56,300 nt of DNA from Rhizophagus sp. LPA8_4_AMF (GCA_021464525.1 JADRCO010000087.1:1-56300); one strand, 5' to 3'. Shown: positions 1 to 12,590, numbered from the stretch's first letter. The notes: generated by a model not told the origin, from the sequence alone. A program made the numbers and translations.

Positions 1-3000
1 CCAAATGGAGTCTTGTATTTACTAAACAGCAGTATTTAATAAGTATTAAAAATTTATATTTATTAAGTATTAAAAAAATAAATATTAAAATAGTATTAAA
101 TTTTATTATTTATTAAATACTTAATTTTTTAAGTATTTTTTTAATACTTTAAGTCAACATTTATAAGCACTTTTTCAATGCATCTTGTATTCAATAAGTA
201 CTATATATAAATATTTAATAAATGCTTTGGTAAACATTATGATGTTACTTTTGTGATGCTGGTTCCTTTTTAGTTTTATTTTTTCATTTTATATAGATTT
301 TATTTTCTTTTTCTTTTCTTTTTTTTCTTTTCTTTTATTTTTTATTTTTTTTGTTTTTCTTTTATTTTCTTTTTATATTATAAAAATTTCTTGGGTGGGT
401 TTGTTTAGTCTGCTTATTATTGTGATTTGAGAGGTATGAAGTTCTCTTTTCTATAATTTCCATATTTGGTAAGAAATACTATCTATAATAACTAAATCAA
501 TACTTATAGATAGATTTATTGAGCCTTTCGTATACGTTAGTAAAAGAATTAATAACATTATCATGCGATGGGCTGGAGAATTCTTTTGTCAACTGAGTCA
601 TTTATGTATTATTAAGAGGAATTTCTGCTTCAGCAATTGTACATAGGAGACAATGGAGTTATGTGAATTACTAGTGGTATACTTTTTATATTTTGGAAGG
701 TCAGTAGAGGATTATAAAATTGCAATGCAGCAGGTTCTTGGACATCAAATTCCTTTGACTATGGGGCAGTCCTATTAAGATAGGTTGTAGATCCACAATT
801 CTACCTATACAGGAATAAGATTCTACTGACGGTACACATATGGAGTTCACTAGAATGACTGATGGTGTTATACTTAATTATATTAGATAGTTAGATTTCA
901 TTTTTGTATAATTTGTTATCACATTAACGCTAATAAAGTATAACATGTGCTGTGGAAAAAAAAAAATTGTATAAATATTGGTGACCAATATATATTAAAT
1001 AATATATTGGCAACTAATACTTTAAAGTATTGTAATTTATATTTTTTAATGTGTATATTAGGTAACAAATCGGATACCTGATATATGATAGTTAACTTGT
1101 ATAAATATCCAATATATGTCTGATTAGTCACTGATATGTAAAGTATATTAAAAAAAATATTATACATATCAGGTACTCAATATATACCCAATAATATTAA
1201 TTTTGACCAATGTTAGTATTAATTCAAAAAAAAATTTTCTACCAGTTTTTCTCCTTATTATTGTAAAGCCTTATATATGGTATATTGATCAAAATATTTT
1301 AGCTAAAAATGTACTTGCATATTATCAGAATAGTTTATAATCCTATCTTTCTATAAATATAAAAACATTTTGGTAAAAAAATGAATTTCTGTATATTTTT
1401 ATATCATAAATTAAACCAATCACCTTATTTCGTAATCAATAAAAATACCATAATGGTTAACAATTCTCTGATATAAATTGAATATTTTTCTTATAATTCA
1501 ATATAAGCAATTCAAATGATATTTTGCATAATAAATTATTTAAGTTATTCTAATAGTGCAATTTCTAATATAATATGAGTATTACTATTTTTGAGACTTA
1601 GTAACATCATAAAGACAAATATTACTATAATATAAATCTAATAAAAAAATATAATCTGAGAAAATTTATTCTATATTTTCTTCTTTAGAGTGAAAGAGTC
1701 ATTTTTATTATCAAAATCCTTATCAAAATCATCAAAAATTTGGCCTGATTTTATAAATTAAGTTAGTAAAAAGTTTTTAATACTTTAGTGATATTACTTA
1801 TTTAATATTTGTAAAACAAAAAAATATTTTATTATATAATAAAAAAATTGATTAAAGTAATTGATTGATAAGCTGATTAATGTATTTAATTTTTAATTTT
1901 AATCACATGTTAGAATCAGTTAATGGATTTCTGATCAAAATCTGAATAATCAGAATTGAACAGTTTAATAGTGAAAATTAGAATTTACAGTTACAATGTT
2001 TATTAAATGAATTCTGAATTCAAGTTGAAAGAACTGAGAGAAAAAGGGATGTAGTTATAAGGGAAAGAAATAATATCAAGGAGAATAGGACTTAACTATA
2101 CTAGCAGGATTCTAAATAATACAAAAAACTCAGAACTGATTTTGTATAAACTTTATTGGTCTAGAACTTGCGAAGAACTAAATATATTCTAGTCTTAATG
2201 GTATAAAGTGTCCTATTGTCCACCTGCTTATTCTATGAGTTGATGCATGTATTATATTTTCACTGTGGTCCAATTTCTTGAAAAAAAAATGTAATATATT
2301 TATCATATAAATTTGTTCATTCTCGTTCCTTAATTTTATTTTTATCAAATACATATATGCAAAGTCACGTTGTTCATTTTCTATTTCTTTCTGCCTTTCT
2401 CTTATCTCTTCACCCTTCTTTTTTACTTTCCATTATTGAAAAAAATTTTAACGTAATATTTTTTAGTGTTTTAATTCAGTAAGTTATTCATTTTTTCTTA
2501 TCTTAATAGATAAGTTTCTAACGGTCCTTTTTTTTTAGGCAGTTACTTTTCAGCTCTTTGGACACATAAAATCTTAGGGAAGGAATCCAGAAGTATATAT
2601 ATATTTTTTGAATTTATTTATTTCATTAAAACATTCTATTACTTATATTTTGATTTTTCTTTTTTTTAGATGACTGGTGATGTTTAAATTTAAACAAAAG
2701 ACCAAAAAGAACTTAAAGGAAGCATTATTAGCGAAAAAGATCTTTAAACACATAGTATTTTAGTGTGGTTTATGCCATTTTTTAGAAATTTTTTTAATGA
2801 ACTGTTATTACCAGTTCATTTATTTTCTTTTTTTTAGACAGGTATTTCAGTTTATTTTAGACGTGTCTTATTTTTTATTTTACTTTTTCTATTATTTTAA
2901 TGAACTTTACTTTTTTTATTATGTAATTGGTAGTTATCAGTTATTTTTTTATTGATTATTAATGTTTTGTTATTTTCTATCAATGTACTGAAGATGTAAA

Positions 3001-4629
3001 GTTTTCAGATTTCAGTTGGTTTTTTTTAATTTATCAAAATTTTAATAAGCAGGTTTTTTTTAGGATTTTTAAATATTTGGATGAGGATTTTAGTTTTTTT
3101 TGAACAAAATATTGAGATATTATACTTTTGAAATTTTTTTTGTTGATTTTTCACAAAATGGTTAATAACATTTTTGTTTTAAATTTCCGTAGTGTTCAAA
3201 CAATTTGATTTTAACAGGTCTATACAGAATTTTGAAAGTATGTTTTAAAATCTTTTGTTTTTAACAAAATACTAACTAATTTGCTTTTAATTTTCCTTTT
3301 CTTTCACATTAAGAGTTCTGATATTAGACACGTGATGTTAATAAAACTACCAATACAATTTTCTTCACTTGAATGTCTTCTTTAGAATAGTTTTTTCTAG
3401 GTTTGAAGGACGAACTTTAGATAGCAGTAAACAAGCATCATAGTATTAATAAACAAATATCATATTTAGTAAATAAAGCCATAATTATTAGATTTTAATA
3501 TAGATTTATTTTGCTTTGAATTCATAATGATTCCTGTTTTCTAGTAATAAATTCTAGTTTTAAATGTATAAAATTATATTAACTTTTTGGCTTTAAAATT
3601 TGCTATCTTGAGAACCAGTGATTAGATTTAATGATCTTGAACTTGTTAGATTTATCTTATTAAGATAAACATTTTGATATCTATATCATTTCTGTAGGTA
3701 TAATATTGACCAAGATATTTCATTTTGAAATTTTTGTTATATGAAATTTAAATTATCTTAGTATTATTCAGAATCCTATAATTTGATTGCACACTAGTTG
3801 CATACTATCAATGATGGTGGTATTCAGTTGGCTTAGCCTCTTAGAAGGAGATAGTAATCTAGCATAGCTTTTTGTAATTATTTTTTTCTGATTTTCAGTA
3901 TGATATAGTTACTGTGTAAGCAATTTGTTAGTGCATTGCTATAAAAAAAAAATCTATCCATTTTTAGATATGATCGGTAGATTGGATCACGTGACTGAGA
4001 TTTGGTTGGAAGTTTGTCACACATTACACAGAAGATAGTACAGCGACAGAGGGTGCGAGACATATTTGTCATCTGCCTAAAATGTCACGTCAATTTATAC
4101 AATAATAATTGTACTTACGTCATCTTTCGTGAGATAAAATTATTTTAAATCCGGGCAAATTTTTAATTTCAGTTAGCCGTTATTAATCATTCAAATAACG
4201 CGCATATAAACGTGTTTTTCTAGTCAAACTGTGACACAGGACGGAAACTTGTAAAATGTATATTAACGTTAAGGAACAAATAAAATCACATTCATTTTTC
4301 GGAGTTGGTTATCCCGCAGATTCGCTTTCATAATTCAAATTAGTCCCAATTTAGAAATCTAAATGACAATAGCAATTACTTAAACATCAAAAATTGATTT
4401 GGGAATTCTTTAGCTGAATTTGTGCACAATTGTTTGTCTCTCACCTTTCACAAAGTTTGTACGAAACCTGTTTCTTCTTTTTCTACTATACGCGTAATTT
4501 TAGAACTTGATAGTTTTTTTTCAGTTCTTTTATACTCATAATATACTCATAATATACTCATATTTACGCGTTAAAACTTTGACTAACCTTTTAAACTTTT
4601 ACCCGTTTTGTCAGCAAAATATATTTGAA
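1..4629. other. Gene-free AT-rich 5' flank
   Basis: No coding region is supportable here on either strand. The sequence is very AT-rich. It holds short AAGTATTAAA/AATACTT-type repeats at 1-240, a pyrimidine (T/C) tract around 299-372 and nested palindromes at 975-1031. A slightly less AT-rich patch at about 530-870 has no open frame I can assign and may be decayed mobile DNA. The last few hundred bases should contain the promoter of the NSE4 gene, but I see no defined element. Confidence 0.6.
975..1031. repeat. Cluster of nested perfect palindromes
   Basis: ATATTGGTGACCAATAT (975-991) is a perfect 8-bp-arm palindrome. Its right arm starts an inverted pair CCAATATAT/ATATATTGG (985-1010). AATACTTTAAAGTATT (1016-1031) is a perfect 16-bp palindrome. 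Confidence 0.75.
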
Positions 4630-6170
4630 ATGTCTGCTTCAGATCTACAAACTAAGTTTAATGACTCCGATAAAGAAAACACTATGGACAACTTATACGA
4701 AGAACAAGAGAGTGATGATTCAATTGTATACTCTGCAAAAATCGACGAAATTCTTGGGTGTAAAACATATAACCCGGATCAGAGTAAAGACGAGAAACGT
4801 TGGTTACGAAGAGAGTACAGAAATCTTATAAATACTACGGAAGGTAAACTATTGATATCATAAATTGTGCATCGACTCAAAAATAAGATAGTAATCAATG
4901 ATATATCGCGCTCTTTATATATTTCTCATGTCTAATTTAATAAACGTTATATACATATTTTTATTATTTTTATTTAGAGAATAGACTTGAATACTTAAGA
5001 CCTGAATCGGAAAGTCTTATACAAAATATTGCGAAAGCAAACAGCTTAAATAGAAAAGGTATATAATACTGTAAATGTATATGTAATCTCTATTATGTTT
5101 TATGATATATTAACAAAAACTTTCAAATGAAATAGTAAAGAATACGCATGAAGCAACTCTAGATGCGCGTCTTTTAGTGATGACTTGTAATCTGGGAATT
5201 CAAAGAGCTCGTCGTATGAAATTAGACAATAATTCTTTTGACATTGATAGTTATATATCAAAATTAATTACATTTATGGGAGGCAGACAAATGGATAATG
5301 ATAGTGATGAGCACTTGGAATTGAATTGGGAAGCTGTTGGGAGATTAGCCTCTAGATTTACAAATCGAGTACCGACAAGTGACTTTATGTGAGTAAATTG
5401 GCAATATCTAGGACGACTTAATAGAAATAAAATCGAACAATTTTGTTATTTGTATAGGCTCGGACCTCTTTCTATTGAAACAAAAGAACGCGAAAAAAAA
5501 ATACGACATTCCTTGAATAAAGATAAAAATTCCTTGAAAGAGCCTGAGCAGGTAGATAGTCATGATTTAAGGAAGCTTTTTATTTTTATAACAGCTTTAT
5601 TTAATATTATTATTCAAATAGTTAAAAGAAAAGGACATCGAAAGGCAGGAAAATGAGACGACGAGAAATGTTAAAATGGTTTTTGATATTTTAGGAGAAA
5701 GTCAGCCGATAAATTTCTTTAAATTTATCATTAATCCTGAATCATTTGGTCAAACTGTCGAGAATCTATTTTATTTATCGTTTTTGATACGTGACGGTAA
5801 AGTAAGCATAGACGATGATTCAGGACAACCGGTGCTTTGTAAGTATAGTAATTTAAAAAATTTAAGAGTTTTTTTTATTAACTGAATATTATATTTAAAT
5901 TAATTAGCATTATGTCAGCCACCAACCGCCGAGAATTACGCGGAAGGTTTGATCAAAAAGCAGTTAGTAATGGAAATTGATATGAACATGTGGCAGGTAA
6001 TTAATTAATTTTATATTTTTATACTAATTATATTCTATTGAAATATAGTCACCTTCCCTAAATAATATGATTTATTTTAAAAGGAACTTGTTGAAATATA
6101 TGAAATTAATGAATCGGTTATTCCAACACGAATCAGTCAACAACAAACTAATGGAAAATGGTTAGGGTAA
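4630..6170 (+). CDS. NSE4: NSE4, non-SMC element 4 of the SMC5/6 complex
   Basis: This encodes the kleisin-like NSE4 subunit that bridges the SMC5 and SMC6 heads in the nuclear DNA-repair complex (family knowledge). Seven exons join in phase: 4630-4843, 4978-5058, 5136-5388, 5458-5551, 5622-5838, 5908-5996 and 6084-6170, giving 344 aa, normal for the family. The N-terminal part contains RWLRREYRNLINTTE. A conserved helical region follows (DARLLVMTCNLGIQRARRMK). The C-terminal NSE4 domain shows KMVFDILGESQPINFFKF, then SFGQTVENLFYLSFLIRDGK, and ends with QPPTAENYAEGLIKKQLVME. The start is the ATG beginning MSASDLQTK; an upstream in-frame frame lacks family similarity. The neighbour on the right is convergent (BIO2). 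Confidence 0.93.
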
Positions 6171-7069
6171 AGGAAAAAGGATATATGATAAATTTGAGAT
6201 TTAAAAAGGCAAGCTTGTGTCGTTACAATTCCAAATTTTTCTTTTTACCCGATTTTAATATAAAAGTCTAAGGTAAGATTAGTCTTTAAACCTTTGGTTC
6301 TTGTAAATATAATAGGTAAATATTAATTGGGAAAGCTAATGTTATAATAAACAGTTACATTTTAAAATCACAATTGTATAATAAATTTTCGATGGACTTA
6401 TTTAATAGAAAATCGTTACTTTAGCACAATTAGTCCCTTACAAAGAATTTTATCCGGCCATTCAGATTCAGTCAGATATTGTTCTACTTTAATATATTAT
6501 AAACACATTGTACATTCAAAAAAAATATATATTGTCTAAATATAATTTATCCCGTTTCTCCATCGTTTGCAACGCCCAAGAAGTATCGAAACAAATTTTT
6601 TTATCAATATGTGAATCGGTGACGTAAATTTCGCTAAGTTTAACATGAATATATATTATTAATTATAACATTAAAGTTACTATTGAAAGAATCTAATATG
6701 GGAGAATCTATAGTCAAGCATGATTTATTTCGATTTTTGTAAATAATTTCAATCAATTTTTAACGATGTGAGTCAGTAGAGAATTCACATTTATTATCAT
6801 AATTGCATAATTACATACTTAATATTGAAAATTAATAAAAAAACAATCCTTAAATGAACAAGTGCAAATTTATCAGAATTACAAATCGCTCGGTCATAAC
6901 ATTGTATGAAGAAAATTAATATTATTATTGCCTATTTTTATAGTTCATTTACTAATTCATTAGTCGTTTCCTTAGGATAATATTTATCTAATTAAACTTT
7001 TTTTTTTTTTTTTAAATAGAATAAATCAATTTTACATTTTGATAATAAATAAATGTAACATTTATAAAG
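6171..7069. other. Intergenic region between convergent NSE4 and BIO2
   Basis: About 900 bases of AT-rich DNA between two converging gene ends. It should hold both 3' UTRs. There is a T-run at about 6999-7013. I see no coding exon or RNA gene. Confidence 0.6.
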
Positions 7070-8821
7070 TTACAAAATATTTTGTGTTTGTTTTTCTTGA
7101 ACTTCATTAATTTTAATTTTATTAGAAGGTGAAGTACCTTGATCAAAATTAGGAGGTTTAGGAATAAGACCTTTAAATGTGGAGTAAATCTTAATTAATA
7201 TGAATTCAATAAAAATAAAATAATTATAATAATAATTCATTTACCTAATGTTTTAAACATTTCTTGATCAGAATTAAAATCATTATTATCGGTTGTTAAT
7301 AATTTATCACCAGTAAAAATAGAATTTGCACCAGCAAAGAAACACAAAGCCTAAATAATCATAATAAAAAGCAATATTAATATTAAAAAGTAAGTATTAT
7401 GTATAGTTCATAATAATTTAATTAGTTACTTGTTCAGGTTGAGAAAACCGTACACGACCAGCTGATAATCTAACCATTGACTTTGGCATGACTATACGAG
7501 CCGTTGAAATCATACGAACCATTTCCCAAATTGATACAGGCTAAAAATTATCAAAATATTTAATTTGTCAAAAACAAAAATAAAAACAAAAATAAAAATA
7601 AAATCGTTAAATTGAATATAAGAAACTCATATATATTACTTCTTGTTTCCCCAAAGGTGTACCTTCAACTTGTACAAGAGCATTAATAGGAACACTTTCA
7701 GGATGTTGTGGCATTGTTGCTAAAGTATGTAACATCCCAACACGATCCTCAGGAGCTTCACCTAATCCAATAATACCACCGGAACATACAGATATACCAG
7801 CTTCACGAACATTTGAAATTGTTTCAAGACGTTCATCATATGTTCTTGTGGTAATTATTTTTGGATAATACTCCCGGGAAGTATCCAAATTATGATTATA
7901 AGCCGTTAAACCAGCTTCTTTTAATGCTTTTGCTTGCGATTCATTTAACATTCCTAATGTACAACAAACTTCCATGCCCATAGATCTATTACATAAACCG
8001 GAAATTTTCAACAATATTTTTTAATTACATAATAATATTCATGAAAGATAGAATTTACGCGAATTAACATTTTTTTAATGTACCTGATCTCTTGCACGTA
8101 ACCTAAGATCTTGTTGAAATTGCTTTTTCTACCATGGAGATCTCTCCACGCGGCTCCCATGCAAAATCTATTCAGTCCGTGTATGGAAATTAAATTTCAA
8201 TAAATGTCATACATTCTAACTAACAACTCATATTAAGAAAAATGCATCACGAGAGTTACCTAGTACTACCAGCTTCTTTTGCTTTCCTGGCAGCTACAAG
8301 CACTTCATCATTGTCTAATAACTTCGTTGCTTTTACCGGAGTTTTATATTTTGAAGATTGTGGACAATAAGCACAATCTTCTGAACATCCTCCTGTTTTT
8401 ATACTTAATAAGGTACATTGTTGTACGGCGAGCGGATCAAAATTCTCGCGGTGTACTTTTGCCTTTTATTTAAAATTATGTTAAATTTCTTTATTAAAAT
8501 TTTTTTGAGTAACAATGAGGAAATCAATCCTTGCGGAAATTCCGCAATTCACGAGAAATTCCGCGGAATTCTATCACAAGATTTCTATTATTTTTAACTT
8601 ACACCAAAATATAAAAGATCCATTATAGGTGAATCATAAATTGATTTTATTTCTTTTCGGGTCCAATCATTTCTCATATGTGCAGAAGCGAATAATCCAG
8701 CTGCTGAAAGTGGTCTTGTATAAGTTGGTGTTGCCGTAGCTAACTCGCGAACTTGAGTTATTGACAAACGTTTAACCGATATTAAATTATTATTCTTCGG
8801 AGTTAATAAACGGAATGCCAT
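7070..8821 (-). CDS. BIO2: Biotin synthase (radical SAM)
   Basis: Biotin synthase inserts sulfur into dethiobiotin, the last step of biotin synthesis, and is mitochondrial in fungi (known). Seven exons read on the minus strand: 8821-8603, 8462-8260, 8167-8084, 7985-7640, 7540-7430, 7350-7245 and 7170-7070; all phases agree and give 389 aa. The radical-SAM cluster motif is [10 protein letters not shown] with C99, C103 and C106. Later hallmarks are [39 protein letters not shown] and [17 protein letters not shown]. The N-terminus ([20 protein letters not shown]) is basic and hydroxylated, consistent with a mitochondrial presequence. It is divergent from COX11, with 338 bp between start codons. 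Intron 1 carries an unusual GC-rich palindrome pair at 8533-8570. Confidence 0.96.
8533..8570. repeat. GC-containing palindrome pair inside BIO2 intron 1
   Basis: GCGGAAATTCCGC (8533-8545) and AATTCCGCGGAATT (8557-8570) are both perfect palindromes and share the GCGGAA/TTCCGC core. They stand out in an otherwise AT-rich intron. Confidence 0.8.
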
Positions 8822-9159
8822 AATTAACGACTCGATGATAATATTTTTTTTTTTTTTGTGAAGAGAGGGAAATCTTTGAAGCTTTTATATCTTTTCTAAC
8901 TTGCATATCAGTAACACATCGTATATTAAATTTTTGATTTGATCTGCAGATCCTAAGATCCTACCTTATAATCTTCTTAGTCTTTATAAATCGTGTAAAT
9001 TTCTGTTCGGATTAGGATATTTCATAAAATTGATCAACTATTAATTTAATAATTACTAAACTAATAAAAAAAATAATTTCTGATTTTCGACCGAAAGCTC
9101 TATTGATACGATCAATTACGCAACTTATTGTCACGAAAGATAAAATAGATAATGAAGTT
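8822..9159. promoter_or_regulatory. Shared divergent promoter region BIO2/COX11
   Basis: The 338 bases between the two start codons must hold the 5' ends of both genes. Both products are predicted to be mitochondrial, so joint control is possible, but that is inference. A T-run lies just upstream of BIO2 at about 8845-8857. I cannot name a transcription-factor site. Confidence 0.5.
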
Positions 9160-10105
9160 ATGGTGTTTAAAGTCCAACAACCTAGATTTTATTATAATAT
9201 ACCTCGTTTCTATATATCGGTATGCGACTTTAAATATTTAGCTTTTTTTTAAAAGAAAGTATATATTAGTTTATGATTCAAAATTTTTTCATTTTAGAAT
9301 TTTTATAAATTAACTTCAAATAAATCTATAATTTCAATCCAAGAATTATTGATAAAAAATGGATCAAATCGATTCGTTAGTACAAATATACAAAAATCGA
9401 CTACATCTAACACCCGTAGTAAACCCTTGAATCCTTATCAAAAACGTATAGATAGAAATAAATCTTTTCTCATGTATACGACAGCTATACTTATTTGTGG
9501 TATAGGTTTTACTTATGCTTCAGTCCCTTTGTATCGAATGTTTTGTCAAACAACAGGATTTAGTGGAACCCCTATAACAAATAGTTCAAAGTTCAGTCCT
9601 GAAAGACTTGTACCGGCAAAAGAATCACGTAGAATTAGAGTACATTTCAATGCAGATACTTCACTTGCTCTTGATTGGAGTTTTATTCCTCAGCAGCGTG
9701 AAGTTTATGTTTTACCTGGTGAAACTGCTTTGGCTTTTTATACAGCAAAAAATGACTCAGATCAAGATATTATTGGGTTGGCAACTTATAATGTAACTCC
9801 TAATAAAGCTGGTCAATATTTTAATAAGATACAATGTTTTTGTTTTGAAGAACAAAAATTACAAGCTGGAGAAGCTGTAGATATGCCAGTTTTCTTTTTC
9901 ATAGATCCAGAATTTTCTGAAGACCCTTCAATGAGAGATGTTGATACAATAACATTGTCTTACACATTTTTCAAGGTAAGATAAAATACATCGAATCATT
10001 TTTTAATTATTTACTAAATCATAAATGTAACCATTATAATTTTATCCTCCTATTTAGGCAAAATATGATAATAATGGAACTTTATTACCAGTACCAACGT
10101 TATAG
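9160..10105 (+). CDS. COX11: COX11, copper chaperone for cytochrome c oxidase
   Basis: COX11 delivers copper to the CuB site of COX1 at the mitochondrial inner membrane (known). I propose three exons: 9160-9219, 9298-9975 and 10058-10105, total 261 aa. The first exon is needed because no ATG lies upstream of the conserved domain in exon 2 after the in-frame stop at 9295-9297; it supplies a basic, aromatic N-terminus (MVFKVQQPRFYYNIPRFY) that fits a targeting sequence. One membrane segment lies around residues 78-99, followed by ASVPLYRMFCQTTGFSGTP. The copper-binding pair is KIQCFCFEE (C200 and C202). The end of the domain is SYTFFK. The last exon adds a short tail. Domain assignment is certain; the first exon is less so. 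Confidence 0.93.
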
Positions 10106-10310
10106 GTTAATTAGTTTATTATGACATGATTTTAAATAAGTTGAGACAGTTATTATCTTATTAATTAAATATTGCCATGGAACAATCCTTCAATTTTATA
10201 TTTATATAAACTTCTAATGTATCATTGTATTGTTCTTTCTTAAGCTTATCGTTTCTCTTTATGTAACATCATCATCAACAATTACTTTCAAGAGCAGGAA
10301 TAACAAATAT

Positions 10311-11754
10311 CTATAAGTGATCCCGTTTTCTAGCTGTACGTTGATAAGGCCGTAACACCCATTCGGTATCAGCATCTTTCAAATCGACGGTTCCCAACTT
10401 GATTTCGTAAACTAAAATAAAAGGAATGTTGATATTTAAAATTCTAAAATAAGATAACAAAAAATACCTACCTCGCATTTCAAAACGTGGACCAACTTCG
10501 GCCAGTTGTACTTCTTTATTATTTATTTTTACATACACATTGTGTCTAAAAACGGAAAAAATATTTTGAATTTATGATAATGTTTTAAACGTTAAATTGT
10601 AAGAAATTTTCCCATTTACCGGAATGATATATAATCACTATCATTTGCAAAGGTCATTACACGCTTACTATCTTCTCTAGGAACTGGGAACAAATATTTA
10701 AGAATGCTCATCACCTACAGAATGGAAAAATTATTATGGTTTGTTATAATAATTTAATTTGTGCTCGTACTTATTATATCCTTACTCGCCGGCCTAGATT
10801 GGACTTAAAATTATGAAATATTAGATGTGGAAATGCTTCCGAAACTGTGCCTTCATCTTGAATATCGTGTCGAAGTACGACATTATGCAATGAAAAGAAA
10901 GCTGTAGGTCCATAGGGAAAATGACATACAATCAATCCATCTGAAAATGGGAATATTAGTATAATTTTTGAAACAATCTCTTGAAAAATAAATAAAATGT
11001 GGATTATTTTTTTACCTGGTTCACCACGATGTTCGTGCAATATTATTAAATCAGTAACATCATTGGCTCTACATGCATCAACCAAATCTTTGACTACATA
11101 ACTACCACGATTTATACGTTGTGAATTAGGAAAGACTAAACGTATTTCCTGTTAACAAGTGTAAAGAATGTGAGCCTTTAATATAACCTAAGTATAATAA
11201 CAAAATTTTATAAATTACCTTTGCAAATTGAGAGAGTCTACTACTTGGATCACGTGAAGTTGTTATCAGAATTTTTGGATCATATATTCCAGCGTTTGCG
11301 TATTCATCATCGATATGTGTAGTTGGTTCTTGTAATATTTAAATTATAATTATATATATATATATGAATACAATGAAAACAAATAAATAAATTGAATTTG
11401 AATTTCAATTATATGTTATTGTACTAGGTACCAGGTTGCGCTTCATCAAAATTTAATTCTTTTTGAAGTTTTGTAGCTTCCGCACACAATTCAGTCGGTA
11501 TAGGCTTTCCCTCTAATGAAATATATTTGAATCGATTAACTAAGTATATTATAACATTATTAGAAGTAATCCTTGTTACCTCGAATGGCTTCTTTGATTT
11601 TTTGTTTTCTTTCATAAATTCCTTTTTCCTTGGTCTCTAAAGACTTTCTGTACAAATATTCTCGACGAAGTCGTGTCTGCCTACGAATCTATTGTATAGT
11701 TAAAATAAATTGGTCAAATAAGAAAGTGAAAAAAAGAGAGAAATATATTACCAT
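10311..11754 (-). CDS. IMP4: IMP4, U3 snoRNP component (Brix domain)
   Basis: IMP4 helps the U3 snoRNA pair with pre-rRNA in small-subunit processing in the nucleolus (known). Nine exons: 11754-11752, 11688-11580, 11512-11432, 11328-11219, 11148-11016, 10940-10786, 10714-10620, 10545-10472 and 10411-10311, giving 286 aa. The first coding exon is only the ATG, followed at once by a GT donor; the second begins [17 protein letters not shown], matching the extreme N-terminus of IMP4 proteins. The Brix core contains [56 protein letters not shown] and [11 protein letters not shown], and ends EVGPRFEMR. The C-terminus is [13 protein letters not shown]. It is convergent with COX11 (205 bp) and divergent from the C9orf85-like gene (123 bp). 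Confidence 0.95.
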
Positions 11755-11877
11755 ATTTGAAATTAATAGAGAAAAATTTTTTTATCGATCCTTTTTTATA
11801 TGCTGACGAAAATTTTCCGATTTTTGATGATCTTTTCATTGATTTTTTTTTTATCTGCTTGTTTTTAAACAAGAATT
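11755..11877. promoter_or_regulatory. Very short divergent promoter, IMP4/C9orf85-like
   Basis: Only 123 bases separate the start codons of two genes transcribed in opposite directions, so one region must serve both, including both 5' UTRs. It is T-rich on the + strand (runs at about 11776-11784 and 11842-11851). No named motif is recognised. Confidence 0.55.
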
Positions 11878-12590
11878 ATGACTAAAATATCAACAAATAG
11901 TAAAAAAAAAGGTGGCCAAAAACATCAAAATACTTTTGCTTTCCAATCGAATAAAAATTCAAAAAAGACAAAATATATAAATTCTTTACCTATAAATGGA
12001 CTGTAAGCAAGAAAAAAAAAAATCTTTTTTTAAATTTTTAATAGATATATATGTATTTTTCTTTTTTTAGTTGTCATAAATGCAAAGAAATTATTGAATG
12101 GCGTAAGAAATATAAAAAGTATAAACCTTTGACGGCCTTGAAACGTTGGTAAATTTCCAAAAATAAAATTTGTTGATGAAATATTGTAATTTAATGGAAT
12201 TTTTATATATTAGTGTAAATTGTAACGAAAAGGCTGTGAAAGAAGCTTATCATATTTTATGTAGCAAGTGTGCCACAGATAAAAAAGTATGCGCAAAATG
12301 TCAAGAATCTGCAGAGATAGTATCAAGGTCAGTTAGATAATTAATTATAAGAATAAAGATGTTATAATGTTAAACTTGTTATTTCTTTGTATAGTGATAA
12401 TAAAAGTGATAAGGAGCTATTGAAAGAACAGCAAGAACGGGAAAAGGTATTAGAGTCATTACCGGAACGTAAGAGAAGAACATATCTCCGCCAATTGGAA
12501 CGTGGTAAAGCACCTCCCTTAAGCCTCGTTCAAGATTTGGATGAATTAAATGATTTTTCAGATGAAAGTGATGAAAGTGATGAAAATTAA
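11878..12590 (+). CDS. C9orf85-like conserved protein (DUF2039)
   Basis: A small conserved eukaryotic protein of unknown function. Four exons (11878-12002, 12071-12148, 12214-12327, 12395-12590) give 170 aa. The N-terminus is basic with the family hallmark GGQKHQNTFAF. A cysteine-rich core follows: CHKCKEIIEWRKKYKKYK, then KRCVNCNEKAVKEAYHILC, SKCA and VCAKCQES, four CxxC pairs likely to bind zinc. The tail is charged, with RKRRTYLRQLERGK and an acidic end rich in DESDE. Overall length and order match vertebrate C9orf85. It shares a 123-bp promoter with IMP4, which would fit a nucleolar or ribosome-related role, but that is inference from position only. Confidence 0.9.

Noticed and set aside
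919-1167. Minus-strand open frame of 82 codons
   Set aside because: Extremely AT-rich residues (Ile/Tyr/Phe/Asn), inside a palindromic repeat region, with no family similarity.
3878-4072. Minus-strand open frame with several Cys residues
   Set aside because: Short, no splice-linked continuation and no recognisable motif.
9349-9351. TTG as start of COX11
   Set aside because: Nuclear genes start with ATG; a spliced upstream ATG exon fits better.
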